A stretch of DNA of 64,000 nucleotides, from positions 750,501-814,500 of the forward strand of contig NZ_OY764015.1 of the NCBI RefSeq assembly GCF_963667775.1. The letters are read 5' to 3'. The DNA is from an uncultured Trichococcus sp. GTDB taxonomy: Bacteria; Bacillota; Bacilli; Lactobacillales; Aerococcaceae. The position numbers and the translations under genes are program-made. Under the pieces are notes generated by a model. It saw only the letters and a program-made list of their open reading frames with translations. It was not told the origin of the DNA and ran no database searches. Shown one piece after another: positions 1-9,455 of this stretch (positions are counted from its first letter, which is position 1; every line of letters begins with the position of its first letter).

Positions 1-751
1 CCACATCTTGCCCGGCCAGATGCCGCGCTTGTTCGATGTCGTAGCGGATGCCTTCGATCAGGCTCAGCAGCTGCGGCTTCAGCAATTCCTGATAAAGCAC
101 GCTGTTCGTCAATCCGTCTTCGGTGTTGTACAAAGACGGTAAGGAATCCAGCCATCGGTAAGGGATCGGATTCGCGCGCGAAAAATCATAGAGCGAAAAG
201 ATCAGCTTCATCAGATCGTCGTCGCTGCGGTCCTTCGAATAGGCCTTGGCCAGATTTTTGAAGTGCGTATCCGGCTCTCCGTAAAGCTCCTCCTTGACCT
301 CCTCCCAGACGTCCTCCTTCAGCAGTTCGACTTCGATCGTGTCCGCCAACAAGCGGAAGACCGGATCCAGATCGATCAGATAGAAATAGCGCTGGATGAC
401 CTTCAGGCAGAAGGCGTGGATCGTCGAGATGTTCGCCTGCGGCATCAGCGAAAGCTGCTTGATCAGGTGCAAGTATTGCTCCTGCGACTGCGCTTCGTTG
501 ATGGCGGTCTGGATGGCTCCCGTCATCCGCTCCTTCATTTCCTTGGCGGCGGATTCGGTGAAGGTCACGACCAACAGCTCATCGACGTTTGTTCCGCCCT
601 TCACTTTTTCGATGATCCGCTGAATCAGGACCGTCGTTTTGCCGGAGCCTGCCGAGGCGGAGACGAGGATGTTGTCCCCGGTCTGGTAGATTGATTGCCA
701 TTGCGTTTCCGTGAATTTTTCATTGGGTGTGCGTGCCGGTATGCCCGTCAT
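1..751 (-). CDS. addA: ATP-dependent helicase/nuclease subunit A (AddA/RexA), N-terminal 250 residues, cut by window edge
   Basis: AddA (RexA) is the helicase-nuclease subunit that pairs with AddB to process double-strand breaks for recombination. Translating the minus strand from the ATG at 751-749 gives a UvrD-like start: a Q motif (TETQWQSIYQ) followed by Walker A (SASAGSGKTTVL) near residue 30, then motif Ia (VTFTESAAKEMKERM) and an STIHAFC segment, all typical of superfamily 1 helicases of the AddA type. The start codon shares one base with the addB stop (TGATG), and GGGAGGAG lies just upstream, so the two are translationally coupled. The remaining ~1000 residues, including the nuclease domain, lie outside the window. 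Confidence 0.93.
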   Translation of the reverse strand, partial: MTGIPARTPNEKFTETQWQSIYQTGDNILVSASAGSGKTTVLIQRIIEKVKGGTNVDELLVVTFTESAAKEMKERMTGAIQTAINEAQSQEQYLHLIKQLSLMPQANISTIHAFCLKVIQRYFYLIDLDPVFRLLADTIEVELLKEDVWEEVKEELYGEPDTHFKNLAKAYSKDRSDDDLMKLIFSLYDFSRANPIPYRWLDSLPSLYNTEDGLTNSVLYQELLKPQLLSLIEGIRYDIEQARHLAGQDV

Positions 752-3700
752 CATTGCTCCTCCCCTTCCTCGTTGGATTCTTGATTATTCTCGTCGATTT
801 CTTGCTTGATCTTCGAAAGGACATCTTCCTTGCTCAACTTGATGTATTTGCGGTAACGGTTCTCCGGCAATGTGTTGTCGAACTGCGAGATGGCGCGGTA
901 AGGACCGCTGACTGTCGGCGTATACGGCCGTTCCTTGATCGGATCGAGCTTCAGGTCGCCGGACAGGATCTTCTCGCCGGCTTCCACCATGTTTGCCCGA
1001 TTCTTAGCGATCAAGTGGTTGAAATCATCCAGTGTGATCAAATCGTCATTTTTGCCCAGATTGCCGGCCTTGAGTTTTTTAAAGGTGAAGATTTCCGAAG
1101 CCTGGCCGCTTTCGACAGACGGATCGATCAGGTCCAAAACGGCCGTTTCGTTCAACAACAGCCCTTTCAGCTTGTAATCGGTGATGATCGTCTTCTGGTA
1201 ATCCTCGAGCGTCATGAAGCTGTTCTGCTTGATGAACGGATTCTTGACGTGCAAGTAGAAGGCCCCTGCCGGCAAGGTTTTCCCGGCCAGCAACTTGTCG
1301 GCGTTCAGCAAAGCCACATCCAGATAGGTGATCATCTGCATCGCCAAGCCGTAGTAGGCGTCGGAGAAATCGAAACTGTGCGCGCTCGATTTGTAGTCGA
1401 GGATGGTCAGGTAATTCGAGTCCCCGGCATTGACCAGATCGATCCGGTCGATCTTCCCGCGGATGTGCAGGGTGCCGCCGTTATTCAGCGGCATATCCAA
1501 CCCGTCCAGCATTTGTTCGCCGCCCATTTGGCCGAAGACCGCTTCGGTGCGGATGTTCTTCAGCGCTGTCCGTCGGCTGTGCTGGTTGAGGACCCAAGCC
1601 ATTTTTTGGATTGTTTCGCCCAATTGGTCCCGGATGAAATTCATCCGGTTGGAGGTCCTCAGAATTTCGAATTTTTTGCTCCCGTAGAGCTCATCTAGGA
1701 CGGCATCGGCAATCTGCTTGACCGTCTCCTCGCTCAGATCAGCGGTGTCGATGAGCCTGTTCTTCAGCTGGTTAACGATCTTTTCCAAGGCTTCATGGAA
1801 AAATTCGCCTGTGCCGGCAGCGGACAGCTCGTATTTCGCCCGTTCCTTGAGCTTCAGGCCGTATTGCAGGAAGTGACTGTACGGATCTTCGAAATAGCGC
1901 TCAAGCTGCGAGACCGACAGATACAGGTCTTTCCCGTAGAGCTGTTCGGCAACCGGCGCCGTCAGTTTGCTCGGGACATTCTTGTGCCAGAGGCTGGCGA
2001 ATACCTGCTGCATGATCCGTTTGGCTTGTGGATCCTTGGAGATGTACGCCAAGATGTATTTCCACAGCGTCGGGACCGGCTCATTCGTCGCGCGCTGGTG
2101 GCGCAGCAGGTGGACCAGTTGGCTGATGTTCTGTTGTTTGCTGCCAAGGAAGGCCGTCGTATCCTCCGCATCGGCAATGTCCTGGTGTTTGATTTCGACA
2201 GGGATCTGCAGCGCATTGGCTACGCGCGACACATAAGGCGAAATCTTCGGCGATTTCTTGCTGTCGTCCGCACTCATCGGATAGCTGAAGATGACCTTCT
2301 CCGTCCCCGAAAGGAAAGCCTGGTAGGCCACATACGGTTCGGCGGCCATCGATTCCGCCGTCGTCGGGTGCAGGTACTTCTCTTCGTTATTATTCAACGA
2401 ACCGCTGAGACGCTCGCGGTCCTCTTCCGTCAGCAATGATTTATTGTCTTTCTGCGCAGGCAAATGGTCCTGAGTCATCCCCATCAGGAAGACCACCTTC
2501 GCCGGCTCGAAGCGCGCCCCTTCGATGCTCGAGAAGACGACCTGATCGATGCTCGGCGGCACCAGGCTGAAGGTTGCGTTCTGGAAACCGGTCAAAAGGA
2601 TCTCATGGAATGCTGCCGCCTGGAAAGGGCTGTCCCCCAAAATTTCGACGTATTCGTCCAACAGGTTCAGGAAAACTTTCCAAATCTGTTCCTGCTGCCG
2701 CGCTTGGATCAGGTCCCCTTGCGCCAACGCTTCGTCGCGCCAGAAGAGCATCTGTTTGTCGACTTTGGCGGCAATCAAGAAATTGTAGAGGTTCCTTGCG
2801 GCTTCCCGGCCGGTCTTGGCCTTCGCCATCTTCTGGAAGAACGGAAGCAGCAGATCCCTCAGATAATTGCGGACCTCATTGGAAGTGTCCTGCATCCGTC
2901 TGTCCTCGGGGCTTTGGTTGTTGTTGCCGTTCTCGTCCCAAAATGTCGCAAAATACCAATCATCCTTCGAAAGCCAGCTGTTGCCCTCATAGCCGTATGC
3001 AAGCAAGACATTCTCGATCACATCGACCTGTTCGCGGAATCGCAGCACGGCTGCCGCCGTTTCCTCAAGCTCCTGCGGATTGTCAGGATTGGCCGGCGTC
3101 AACAGTTCCGTGCGCAGCAAGCGCATGATGTCTGGATAGCGCCAATGATGGCGGCGGATGCGGAACAGCGCGTCGATGAAGTCCATGAACGGATGATGCT
3201 TCATGGCGTCAGCTTTGTCGTAAAAGACGTCCATCCCGTCCTTGTCGAAGACCGGCTTCACCATCGTTTCGTACTCTTCGACCGTCCGCGCCAGGATCAG
3301 GATGTCTTTGTAGCGGTAACCGTCCTCGGCGACCAGCTTTTTGATTTCGTTGGCCACATGGAAAACTTCCGCCTGTTTCGTTTCGCAGCCCCAGACCCGG
3401 ATAGCTTCCTTCTGATCCGCAGTCAGCTCGAATGAGCCTTGAACTTTGTTAGCGGTCGCATCCGTGGAGGCAATCCAATAATTCTCCAGGGTCAACAGCG
3501 CACCCTTGCATCCGTCCGTGTCTTTCGCAACCCAGTGGTCCTTCATGACCTGAATGCGCAGGCTGCGCGCCAAATGATAGAGCGTGTGGTAGGTCGATCC
3601 TGCGGTATAGAACAACTGATGCATAGCCGGCGGTTCGCTGACATAGGCTTTGTCCAGCGCCAACGTGATCGTTACTTGTTTCGCGGAGCGCAGCAGCGTC

Positions 3701-4380
3701 GTAACGATCTGCAGCTCGCGGGCCGTGAAACGGTAAAAACCGTCGATGAAAACATAGGTGTTCTGCATGTCCAGCGTTTCGATGACCCCTGCCAACGCCT
3801 CAAGGATGACTTCCTTTTCGAGGTACTTGTCCAGTAGCGCTTCATTGAAGGCCTGGTAAAGCTCCTTCAGTTCGGTCAGCTTCAGCTGGAAATCGGCCTC
3901 ATTGCCGGATTCAGCATGGTTCGCCAAAATCCCCTGCAGATCCTCCTCTTCGATGCGGCCGCTGCGCAGCTCCAGAAACAGATCCGTCAGCTGCTTAATG
4001 AAGCCTTCTTTGTTGGCTTCCCGGCGGAAAAGGATCAGTTCCTGCTCCTTCTCCATCAAAATCTTCCGCACCAGCATGCTGAGGCCGGCTTCCGACAATT
4101 GCTGCTGTTGGAAAATCGGTGACTTCTTCAACAGATACCACGCCAACCGGCTGAAACTGAACGTCTGCAGATTCATCGAGCCCATCATATCCTGATCGCG
4201 GAAAGCCTCGAATTGCCAAAGCTTTTCCAAGATCGACATCTCCGCCTCGAACTTCGCGTGCTCCGGAACCAGCACGAATACCTCAGCATCCGGCTCCTCC
4301 GTCATAATCCGCGAAATCCGCTCATATATCGCTTGTTTCTTATCCGCCGATTCCTTGCCTAAAATAAACTGCAACCCCAT
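751..4380 (-). CDS. addB: ATP-dependent helicase/deoxyribonuclease subunit B (AddB/RexB type)
   Basis: 1209 residues, the usual length for AddB/RexB, the partner of AddA in double-strand end resection. The N-terminus (GLQFILGKESADKK) aligns with the AddB P-loop region but lacks a proper GK[ST], so ATP binding is doubtful, as in lactic acid bacterial RexB. A RecB-like nuclease motif is visible near the C-terminus (LTILDYKSS). The four cysteines that hold an iron-sulfur cluster in Bacillus AddB are not present: the segment SQLERYFEDPYSHF has D where AddB has C, and the C-terminal TVSGPYRAISQFD has none. This is therefore the RexB form. The start is supported by AGGAGG 7 bases upstream. It leads an addBA operon read on the minus strand. 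Confidence 0.93.
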   Translation of the reverse strand: MGLQFILGKESADKKQAIYERISRIMTEEPDAEVFVLVPEHAKFEAEMSILEKLWQFEAFRDQDMMGSMNLQTFSFSRLAWYLLKKSPIFQQQQLSEAGLSMLVRKILMEKEQELILFRREANKEGFIKQLTDLFLELRSGRIEEEDLQGILANHAESGNEADFQLKLTELKELYQAFNEALLDKYLEKEVILEALAGVIETLDMQNTYVFIDGFYRFTARELQIVTTLLRSAKQVTITLALDKAYVSEPPAMHQLFYTAGSTYHTLYHLARSLRIQVMKDHWVAKDTDGCKGALLTLENYWIASTDATANKVQGSFELTADQKEAIRVWGCETKQAEVFHVANEIKKLVAEDGYRYKDILILARTVEEYETMVKPVFDKDGMDVFYDKADAMKHHPFMDFIDALFRIRRHHWRYPDIMRLLRTELLTPANPDNPQELEETAAAVLRFREQVDVIENVLLAYGYEGNSWLSKDDWYFATFWDENGNNNQSPEDRRMQDTSNEVRNYLRDLLLPFFQKMAKAKTGREAARNLYNFLIAAKVDKQMLFWRDEALAQGDLIQARQQEQIWKVFLNLLDEYVEILGDSPFQAAAFHEILLTGFQNATFSLVPPSIDQVVFSSIEGARFEPAKVVFLMGMTQDHLPAQKDNKSLLTEEDRERLSGSLNNNEEKYLHPTTAESMAAEPYVAYQAFLSGTEKVIFSYPMSADDSKKSPKISPYVSRVANALQIPVEIKHQDIADAEDTTAFLGSKQQNISQLVHLLRHQRATNEPVPTLWKYILAYISKDPQAKRIMQQVFASLWHKNVPSKLTAPVAEQLYGKDLYLSVSQLERYFEDPYSHFLQYGLKLKERAKYELSAAGTGEFFHEALEKIVNQLKNRLIDTADLSEETVKQIADAVLDELYGSKKFEILRTSNRMNFIRDQLGETIQKMAWVLNQHSRRTALKNIRTEAVFGQMGGEQMLDGLDMPLNNGGTLHIRGKIDRIDLVNAGDSNYLTILDYKSSAHSFDFSDAYYGLAMQMITYLDVALLNADKLLAGKTLPAGAFYLHVKNPFIKQNSFMTLEDYQKTIITDYKLKGLLLNETAVLDLIDPSVESGQASEIFTFKKLKAGNLGKNDDLITLDDFNHLIAKNRANMVEAGEKILSGDLKLDPIKERPYTPTVSGPYRAISQFDNTLPENRYRKYIKLSKEDVLSKIKQEIDENNQESNEEGEEQ

Positions 4381-4756
4381 CGGATCGCCTCCTGTTCGTG
4401 TAAGTCAATAAGGTTATTTTACCATACGGGAGTTGGGAAACATTTAGTTTAATAGTAAATAAAAAAGCAAAAATCCTTAATTAGATTTTCGCTTTTGAAT
4501 ATTATTTTTTGAAACCTGAACTCCTTAGCGATGTTCATTTGCATATTATATCCAACTGCGGTTTTTCTATTCCATTATTTGCTTAATGAAAATCATACCA
4601 TTCTCAGATATCGTCTATGCATGCGTTCCATTTAAATTTATGCTCTGTAATTCTGAGCGCTCTGAAAAATTTGTAAGGGGTTCTGATGATTAGGTTTTTA
4701 AGCAAATATATATTCACAGGTGTATAATTGAGTAAAATAATTTTTAGGAGGACGAT
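4381..4756. other. AT-rich intergenic gap between divergent addB and an accessory gene
   Basis: 376 bases with no supported gene. It holds the divergent promoters for addB (minus) and the 353-residue protein (plus). On the plus strand a good -10 (TATAAT at 4723-4728, preceded by TG) precedes the AGGAGG at 4746; no clear -35 was found. The sharp drop in GC content here marks the start of the accessory stretch. Confidence 0.5.
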
Positions 4757-5818
4757 ATGGAAAATACTGAAAATTCAAATCAACTCTCTGAAACAAAAGA
4801 TCAAGAACTCGTTCAAAAAGATACTAATCGTGAACCCAATACCGCTATTCGTAAACGACCACTTGAAAGATATAAAGAAAAAAGACAATCTAAATTACTA
4901 GCAATAATAGCCTCTCAATTACCTAACATTCCTACTTTTGTTGATGAATTGAAGCGGCATGGCGAGATTGCTCTAGATATATCACAAGAAATGGCAAAAA
5001 AATTAGCTAACGGAGATATTACTTTTGGTACTTACACTGAGTCCGGCGTGAAGTATGCTCAGTTTGTTAATTCTGAAACAGGTCGAATATTTAAAAATAT
5101 ACCCATCAAAGAATTACCCGTTAATCTTGGACCAGCTATTGCTACAGCAGGCTTATCTATGAAATTACAAGAGATAACCTATGAATTAGGTGTGCTTGGA
5201 GAAAAAGTAGACCGCGTAAATAGAAATTTTGATTTGAACCGATACGCTGAAGTTCAATCTGCAAAAGAAAAGTTTGAAATGGCAATGTTAACCAAAGATT
5301 CTGATACAAAAAAGGTCTTGTTGCTCGACTCATTAACTCAAGCGACTAACGCGAAAAATTTATTTCTAAATCAATTACTTGAAACAAAAGTTCAATTGGC
5401 CCACCCAAAATCGAATGGAAAGATTCCTCTGTTTAGCAGTAGCCTAACTGCTGCCGATGGGGATAGGATAGCTATGACTGCTTTGGATAACCTCTCTTAT
5501 ATGAAAGATGCGTTTGGTTTTCAAATTGCAACTTTGTTTGAATTAGGTGAGTTTGATGCGCTTAATTACACCATATACGAGTTTAAGGAAGTTATCCTTC
5601 TAGACTTCTCTGGTGAAGATGCTTTATTCCTTGATGAGCACTTATCTGTCTCAACTAATCCTTTTAAGTTTTTATCAAACAATGTCGTGGAGGCTTCAAA
5701 TTCAATAATTGAATTTCTTAACAATAACGAAGAAATACTTGATGTCCACTTTATACCGGATCTATTGGAGATAGCTGATAAGAAGGAGATGACGCAATAT
5801 GGAAACTACTCAGTGTAA
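4757..5818 (+). CDS. Hypothetical 353-residue accessory protein
   Basis: Not recognised. The start has a strong AGGAGG 8 bases upstream. The protein begins with a charged, low-complexity tail of about 50 residues, followed by what looks like a soluble, mostly helical protein; a short coiled-coil-prone stretch (EITYELGVLGEKVDRVNRNFDLNRYAEVQSAK is split here only for description, around residues 135-170) suggests oligomerisation. There is no signal peptide; the segment LGPAIATAGLSMKLQ near residue 125 is mildly hydrophobic. Its last bases overlap the next gene by 20 bases, so the two are almost surely one transcript. Base composition is AT-rich compared with the flanking core genes, which suggests horizontal transfer. 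Function unknown; a defence or stress role is only a guess from the neighbourhood. Confidence 0.75.
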   Translation: MENTENSNQLSETKDQELVQKDTNREPNTAIRKRPLERYKEKRQSKLLAIIASQLPNIPTFVDELKRHGEIALDISQEMAKKLANGDITFGTYTESGVKYAQFVNSETGRIFKNIPIKELPVNLGPAIATAGLSMKLQEITYELGVLGEKVDRVNRNFDLNRYAEVQSAKEKFEMAMLTKDSDTKKVLLLDSLTQATNAKNLFLNQLLETKVQLAHPKSNGKIPLFSSSLTAADGDRIAMTALDNLSYMKDAFGFQIATLFELGEFDALNYTIYEFKEVILLDFSGEDALFLDEHLSVSTNPFKFLSNNVVEASNSIIEFLNNNEEILDVHFIPDLLEIADKKEMTQYGNYSV

Positions 5819-5978
5819 AAAATGTGGTAAGGAAATACTCGCAAATAAAAAGAAATGTGAATACTGCAAAAAAAGTACAAACGAGACTTGGAAAAAGGTG
5901 GGCAAGGGTGTATTAAGCATAGTTGGTATAGCTGGAACAGCATTTATTGGAATAGTCACAAAAGGTAAAGTAAAATAA
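5799..5978 (+). CDS. Small zinc-ribbon membrane protein (59 residues)
   Basis: A short gene starting inside the end of the preceding one, with AAGGAG at 5783-5788 ahead of its ATG. Residues 6-23 form a two-knuckle zinc ribbon (CKKCG ... CEYCK), and residues 34-53 are one hydrophobic helix (VGKGVLSIVGIAGTAFIGIV) with lysine flanks. The layout fits a zinc-binding head on a single membrane anchor. The overlap and the shared terminator downstream tie it to the 353-residue protein, which may be its partner. No family name can be given. Confidence 0.75.
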   Translation: METTQCKKCGKEILANKKKCEYCKKSTNETWKKVGKGVLSIVGIAGTAFIGIVTKGKVK

Positions 5979-5990
5979 AATCACAATAAT

Positions 5991-6053
5991 AGAATTAAAA
6001 ACCACCATCACAGTTTGAGTAGTGGCTCAATCTGTGATGGTGGTTTTTAATTC
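5991..6053. terminator. Long bidirectional terminator hairpin
   Basis: Almost perfect inverted repeat: arms 5991-6019 and 6025-6053 around a 5-base loop, with A-run on one side and T-run on the other. It ends the plus-strand pair upstream and could also stop minus-strand transcripts coming from 6181. Confidence 0.85.
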
Positions 6054-6091
6054 TATTTCGTTCCATTACTTGAAATATTACTTTTATTTGT

Positions 6092-6111
6092 AAGCGCCAA
6101 ACCGGCGCTTA
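6092..6111. repeat. Short GC-rich inverted repeat
   Basis: TAAGCGCC and GGCGCTTA arms around a 4-base loop in otherwise AT-rich noncoding DNA. There is no T-run on either side, so it is not an obvious terminator. Role unknown. Confidence 0.35.
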
Positions 6112-6180
6112 CTCTCGCTCGCTTTGGTTATCCCTTAAATCTTTTATATTACGAATATCCAATTTTAACTAATTTGCAGA

Positions 6181-7161
6181 TTAACTTGAATATTTTTTGA
6201 ACTGTTCCATTATTTGGTGGAAATCATCCTGATCCATATTTACATAGAATTTTTTTAAATATACCTTCTTGAAGTGTGCTACTCTTTTAAGTGAAAATTT
6301 ACATGCTTTTATAATTTCCCGTTTATTCCTTCTTTTGACCATCTGATTTTCTGGTTCTTTAAAGTTCATCTTAATAAATAATAGTTCATATTCTGAAAAA
6401 ATCGCAAAAATATACGCAATAGGAGTAAAAAATAAGGATAATACTATTGGAGTAGAGAAGCTAATTAGCAAATCCAAACTATTAAATGTTATATAATTCT
6501 CAATGGCTATTTTTAGAGTTAGAACAATAATCGCAAAACTTATAGATGCTATGGTAAATGACAATGCCTTCTTAGTCTGCTTATACTCATCTTTAGTAGC
6601 GACAACCGCTTCTGATAAAATTAGAAATATGAAAATCGGTAATATGATTAATTCGATGAGAATATTAAATGTAATTGTACTCAATAATAATTCAACAATA
6701 ACAATGAATTTGAAATTATTTTTCACTATATCAACAAAGTAATGATCATTTTCTTTAATGCTTGTAGCCTCGAAACTTATAGGGATTCCAACAAACATCA
6801 CCCAGAATGCAATATCTTTCATGTACTTCCATTCCCAGAACGTAAACCATGAAGCTACAATAATCAAAGTTGCTGTGTAAAGGAGAATAACAACTACCGG
6901 AATAATTATTTTCTTTACAGTAGCAGCTTGTACCACTTTTAATAAAGATTTCCTGACTTTGGGTTTTGAAAGAAAAATGAGAGAAAATACAATAATCCAG
7001 ATTCCACTTGCAATCTCACGACTAGAAAAAACATCAATAACTGAATCCATTTTCAAAAGAGTTATTTCTTTCATAACTTTTTTGAAAATGGACTTTATCC
7101 CTACTTCTCCTAAAAGAATGCCAGCTACAAACGCTGCCATATAGTTAAAGACTCGTTTCAT
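6181..7161 (-). CDS. Hypothetical polytopic membrane protein (326 residues)
   Basis: Not recognised. About seven or eight hydrophobic helices are visible (for example around residues 5-25, 50-65, 87-107, 115-130, 150-190, 200-220, 230-255), followed by a basic cytoplasmic tail of ~70 residues (KRRNKREIIK...). The start has AAAGGAG 9 bases upstream. It stands alone between terminators in the AT-rich accessory block. No transport or enzyme motif was recognised. Confidence 0.7.
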   Translation of the reverse strand: MKRVFNYMAAFVAGILLGEVGIKSIFKKVMKEITLLKMDSVIDVFSSREIASGIWIIVFSLIFLSKPKVRKSLLKVVQAATVKKIIIPVVVILLYTATLIIVASWFTFWEWKYMKDIAFWVMFVGIPISFEATSIKENDHYFVDIVKNNFKFIVIVELLLSTITFNILIELIILPIFIFLILSEAVVATKDEYKQTKKALSFTIASISFAIIVLTLKIAIENYITFNSLDLLISFSTPIVLSLFFTPIAYIFAIFSEYELLFIKMNFKEPENQMVKRRNKREIIKACKFSLKRVAHFKKVYLKKFYVNMDQDDFHQIMEQFKKYSS

Positions 7162-7266
7162 TCCTATACTCCTTTATTAACTATAGACATTGGTTCTCTT
7201 TTTCAACTGGTAAAATTTAACAAATTTCATTTATGATACGCATCTGCGCAACATAAATGAATGACA

Positions 7267-9270
7267 TTATTTTTTCTGTTTCTTTTTGCAGTTTGAGCAA
7301 TAAGAGCGGGAAAAAATGCGATCACTTCTTAACGACCATTCGTAACCGCACAATAAACAGCGATATGATGCATCTTTCATACTACCTTGATATACAAGTA
7401 CCGAAATATTACCATGTGTAACTTCTCTCACACGATCAATGTATTTTTTCATTTTTTCTTGATCCCTTAATTGCTTTTTTGCTGCTACTTCTTCTTCAGT
7501 AAGATTTTGTACAGCTACCTTTTTCGAAATAGTTTTTTCTTGTTTCTTTCTAGCGTTGATGATATTATTTCTAGGCTTAATAACAATACGCTTACTTTTC
7601 GGCTTCTTATCCGAAAGCATTTGAAATAGCTTATTATCAGCTATATTTTCGCACAACAATGCCCTTTCGTACGCTTGCGGTCCTTCGCTCGTTAGCACGG
7701 TAATAGTAGTTTCATCATTGATATATAGTTCAATTTCCTCTAAAATTTCCCTTAACGGCGTTAAATCATGCGATTGAATTGTATAATCGTTGATTCCTGA
7801 TTTCATTTCAGAACCCACGGAAATTGAAGAAAGATATTCTTCATTATTCTTGGTGTATGCGTACGGTCTAAAACGATCCTTCGACATCACAAATATTTTG
7901 GAATAGTCTTCTTCGACATAAACCAAGCCTTCTTTGGTATATTCAGTGCATTGATTTTTAACATACCAGCGATGCTCTTTTTCTTCTAACTGGTCGTCAC
8001 AATACTTCATTCCAACGCTAAGTAAATACGGAACTTGCTCCTTATCAAATCGCCTACCTGTTGAAGCAAAGACCATGTCAATGTACAAATAATTTTCTTG
8101 TAAATCTATATCTTTATATGCTTCAACTGCTCTTATCCTATCTTGCAAAGCAAACGGTGGGTATTCAATGTTTGGGACAATCTCATGATAACGATCCTTT
8201 TGGTATAATAGGCGAAGCTTTTCCAAACCTTCACGTATTGGCTCTGCTTGATCTTCCCAATATTTTTTTTCTTCTTGTAACAGTCTGTATTGTTTCAGCT
8301 CATTTTGAAACATTTTCGCCCATTTTTTCTGTGCTTGAACTGGAATATCGCTCACTCTAATTCCTTGAGCAAGTGTAAGAAAATACAGTTTCAAGTCATA
8401 AGGGCGCGTTGAGATATCTTTCTTGATAGATGTAATCGCATATGATTCAATTTCACTCGTTACTAGTTTCTCAATTGAATCTATTTGGACCTTAATTGGT
8501 TCAATTTTCATTTTATAACTATTGTTTTCTTCAAACAATTTACGATATTCCTCATTTTTCCAGATATCTTTGTAAGTTTGATTAAACACTTTTATCTGGC
8601 TGTTAAGTTCCAACAAATTACTAGGGGTCGAAAGCACTTGAGCGTATGACTCAGGCAATGATGACATAAAAGAATGATTTAGATTGAAATGCGTGAATCC
8701 ATACTCTAAAAAACATGGCAACAATGACATCTCTTGTTCTAATATCTTCATTAATCGCTCTACTTGTGCCGGTTGAGGTTGAGGTTCAAAGCGCATTCCG
8801 GAACTGTACATATACGTCAGGCTATTTAACTGATTGAAACCAAAATATGGTGCGTAAAACTTTTCAATATAATTCGATTCTTTCTCGCTTAACTCAGATG
8901 GATCACATGTTTCTAAAACAATCATATGAAAATCTTCTAACGATGCGCTTGTTTCTACCATGAATTTGTGGATTTTGCAGGTTTTAAACGCTCCTTCATA
9001 ATAAGAAGAACGCTTTCCAAAAAATAGGTCTTTATAAACGTCAGGGTGGATACGATTTAAACCTAATAGTGATTCCATGTGTTTTTTGTATCTGTCTTGG
9101 ATATTTTTAGATTGTCCAACGTATATCGGCAACAACTTATCAGGGTAATTGGTATCAATATAGATCATGTATATACCCGACGTTTTCCAACTGGTTGTTG
9201 GAGTTACAAATGTTTTGTTGTTCTTAATTGTGTCCTGCACTAATTCATTTATCTCATTAAAAATCTCCAT
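7267..9270 (-). CDS. GIY-YIG domain protein with C-terminal zinc ribbon (667 residues)
   Basis: Residues ~30-75 carry a GIY-YIG nuclease signature: SGIYMIYI, then LPIYVGQSKNIQDRYKKH, giving the GIY and YVG strands and the conserved arginine. The middle ~450 residues are not recognised and contain charged, coiled-coil-prone stretches. The last ~40 residues form a C4 zinc ribbon (CLLCGYEW ... YCSNCKKK), probably a DNA-binding element. GIY-YIG proteins cut DNA in restriction, homing, repair and plasmid/phage defence; the length and zinc ribbon do not match UvrC or a simple homing enzyme. An RBS-like CAGGTGA lies upstream of the start. Its place next to a GmrSD-like gene suggests an anti-phage nuclease, but this is inference. 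Confidence 0.7.
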   Translation of the reverse strand: MEIFNEINELVQDTIKNNKTFVTPTTSWKTSGIYMIYIDTNYPDKLLPIYVGQSKNIQDRYKKHMESLLGLNRIHPDVYKDLFFGKRSSYYEGAFKTCKIHKFMVETSASLEDFHMIVLETCDPSELSEKESNYIEKFYAPYFGFNQLNSLTYMYSSGMRFEPQPQPAQVERLMKILEQEMSLLPCFLEYGFTHFNLNHSFMSSLPESYAQVLSTPSNLLELNSQIKVFNQTYKDIWKNEEYRKLFEENNSYKMKIEPIKVQIDSIEKLVTSEIESYAITSIKKDISTRPYDLKLYFLTLAQGIRVSDIPVQAQKKWAKMFQNELKQYRLLQEEKKYWEDQAEPIREGLEKLRLLYQKDRYHEIVPNIEYPPFALQDRIRAVEAYKDIDLQENYLYIDMVFASTGRRFDKEQVPYLLSVGMKYCDDQLEEKEHRWYVKNQCTEYTKEGLVYVEEDYSKIFVMSKDRFRPYAYTKNNEEYLSSISVGSEMKSGINDYTIQSHDLTPLREILEEIELYINDETTITVLTSEGPQAYERALLCENIADNKLFQMLSDKKPKSKRIVIKPRNNIINARKKQEKTISKKVAVQNLTEEEVAAKKQLRDQEKMKKYIDRVREVTHGNISVLVYQGSMKDASYRCLLCGYEWSLRSDRIFSRSYCSNCKKKQKK

Positions 9271-9455
9271 ATTATTTCACCTGATTTCCTTTTCAAACAA
9301 TTATAGGGCACCTATAGTCCCCTGAAATTCGAATAAACATAATAAGTTTAAGATTATAGCTGGTCAATGCACTGAATTTTTGATAATTTTATTAACCTCT
9401 CTGAAAACTCTTTATAAAATACTCTGCATTTGCCCTATCACTCTATCTTGATTTC

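Noticed and set aside
1-4380. Long plus-strand frames opposite addA and addB (for example 727-1698, 2464-3435)
   Set aside because: They are reverse-strand shadows of a GC-rich coding region, without RBS or domain sense.
6092-6111. Hairpin as a transcription terminator
   Set aside because: No T-run on either strand and a strong terminator is only 40 bases away.
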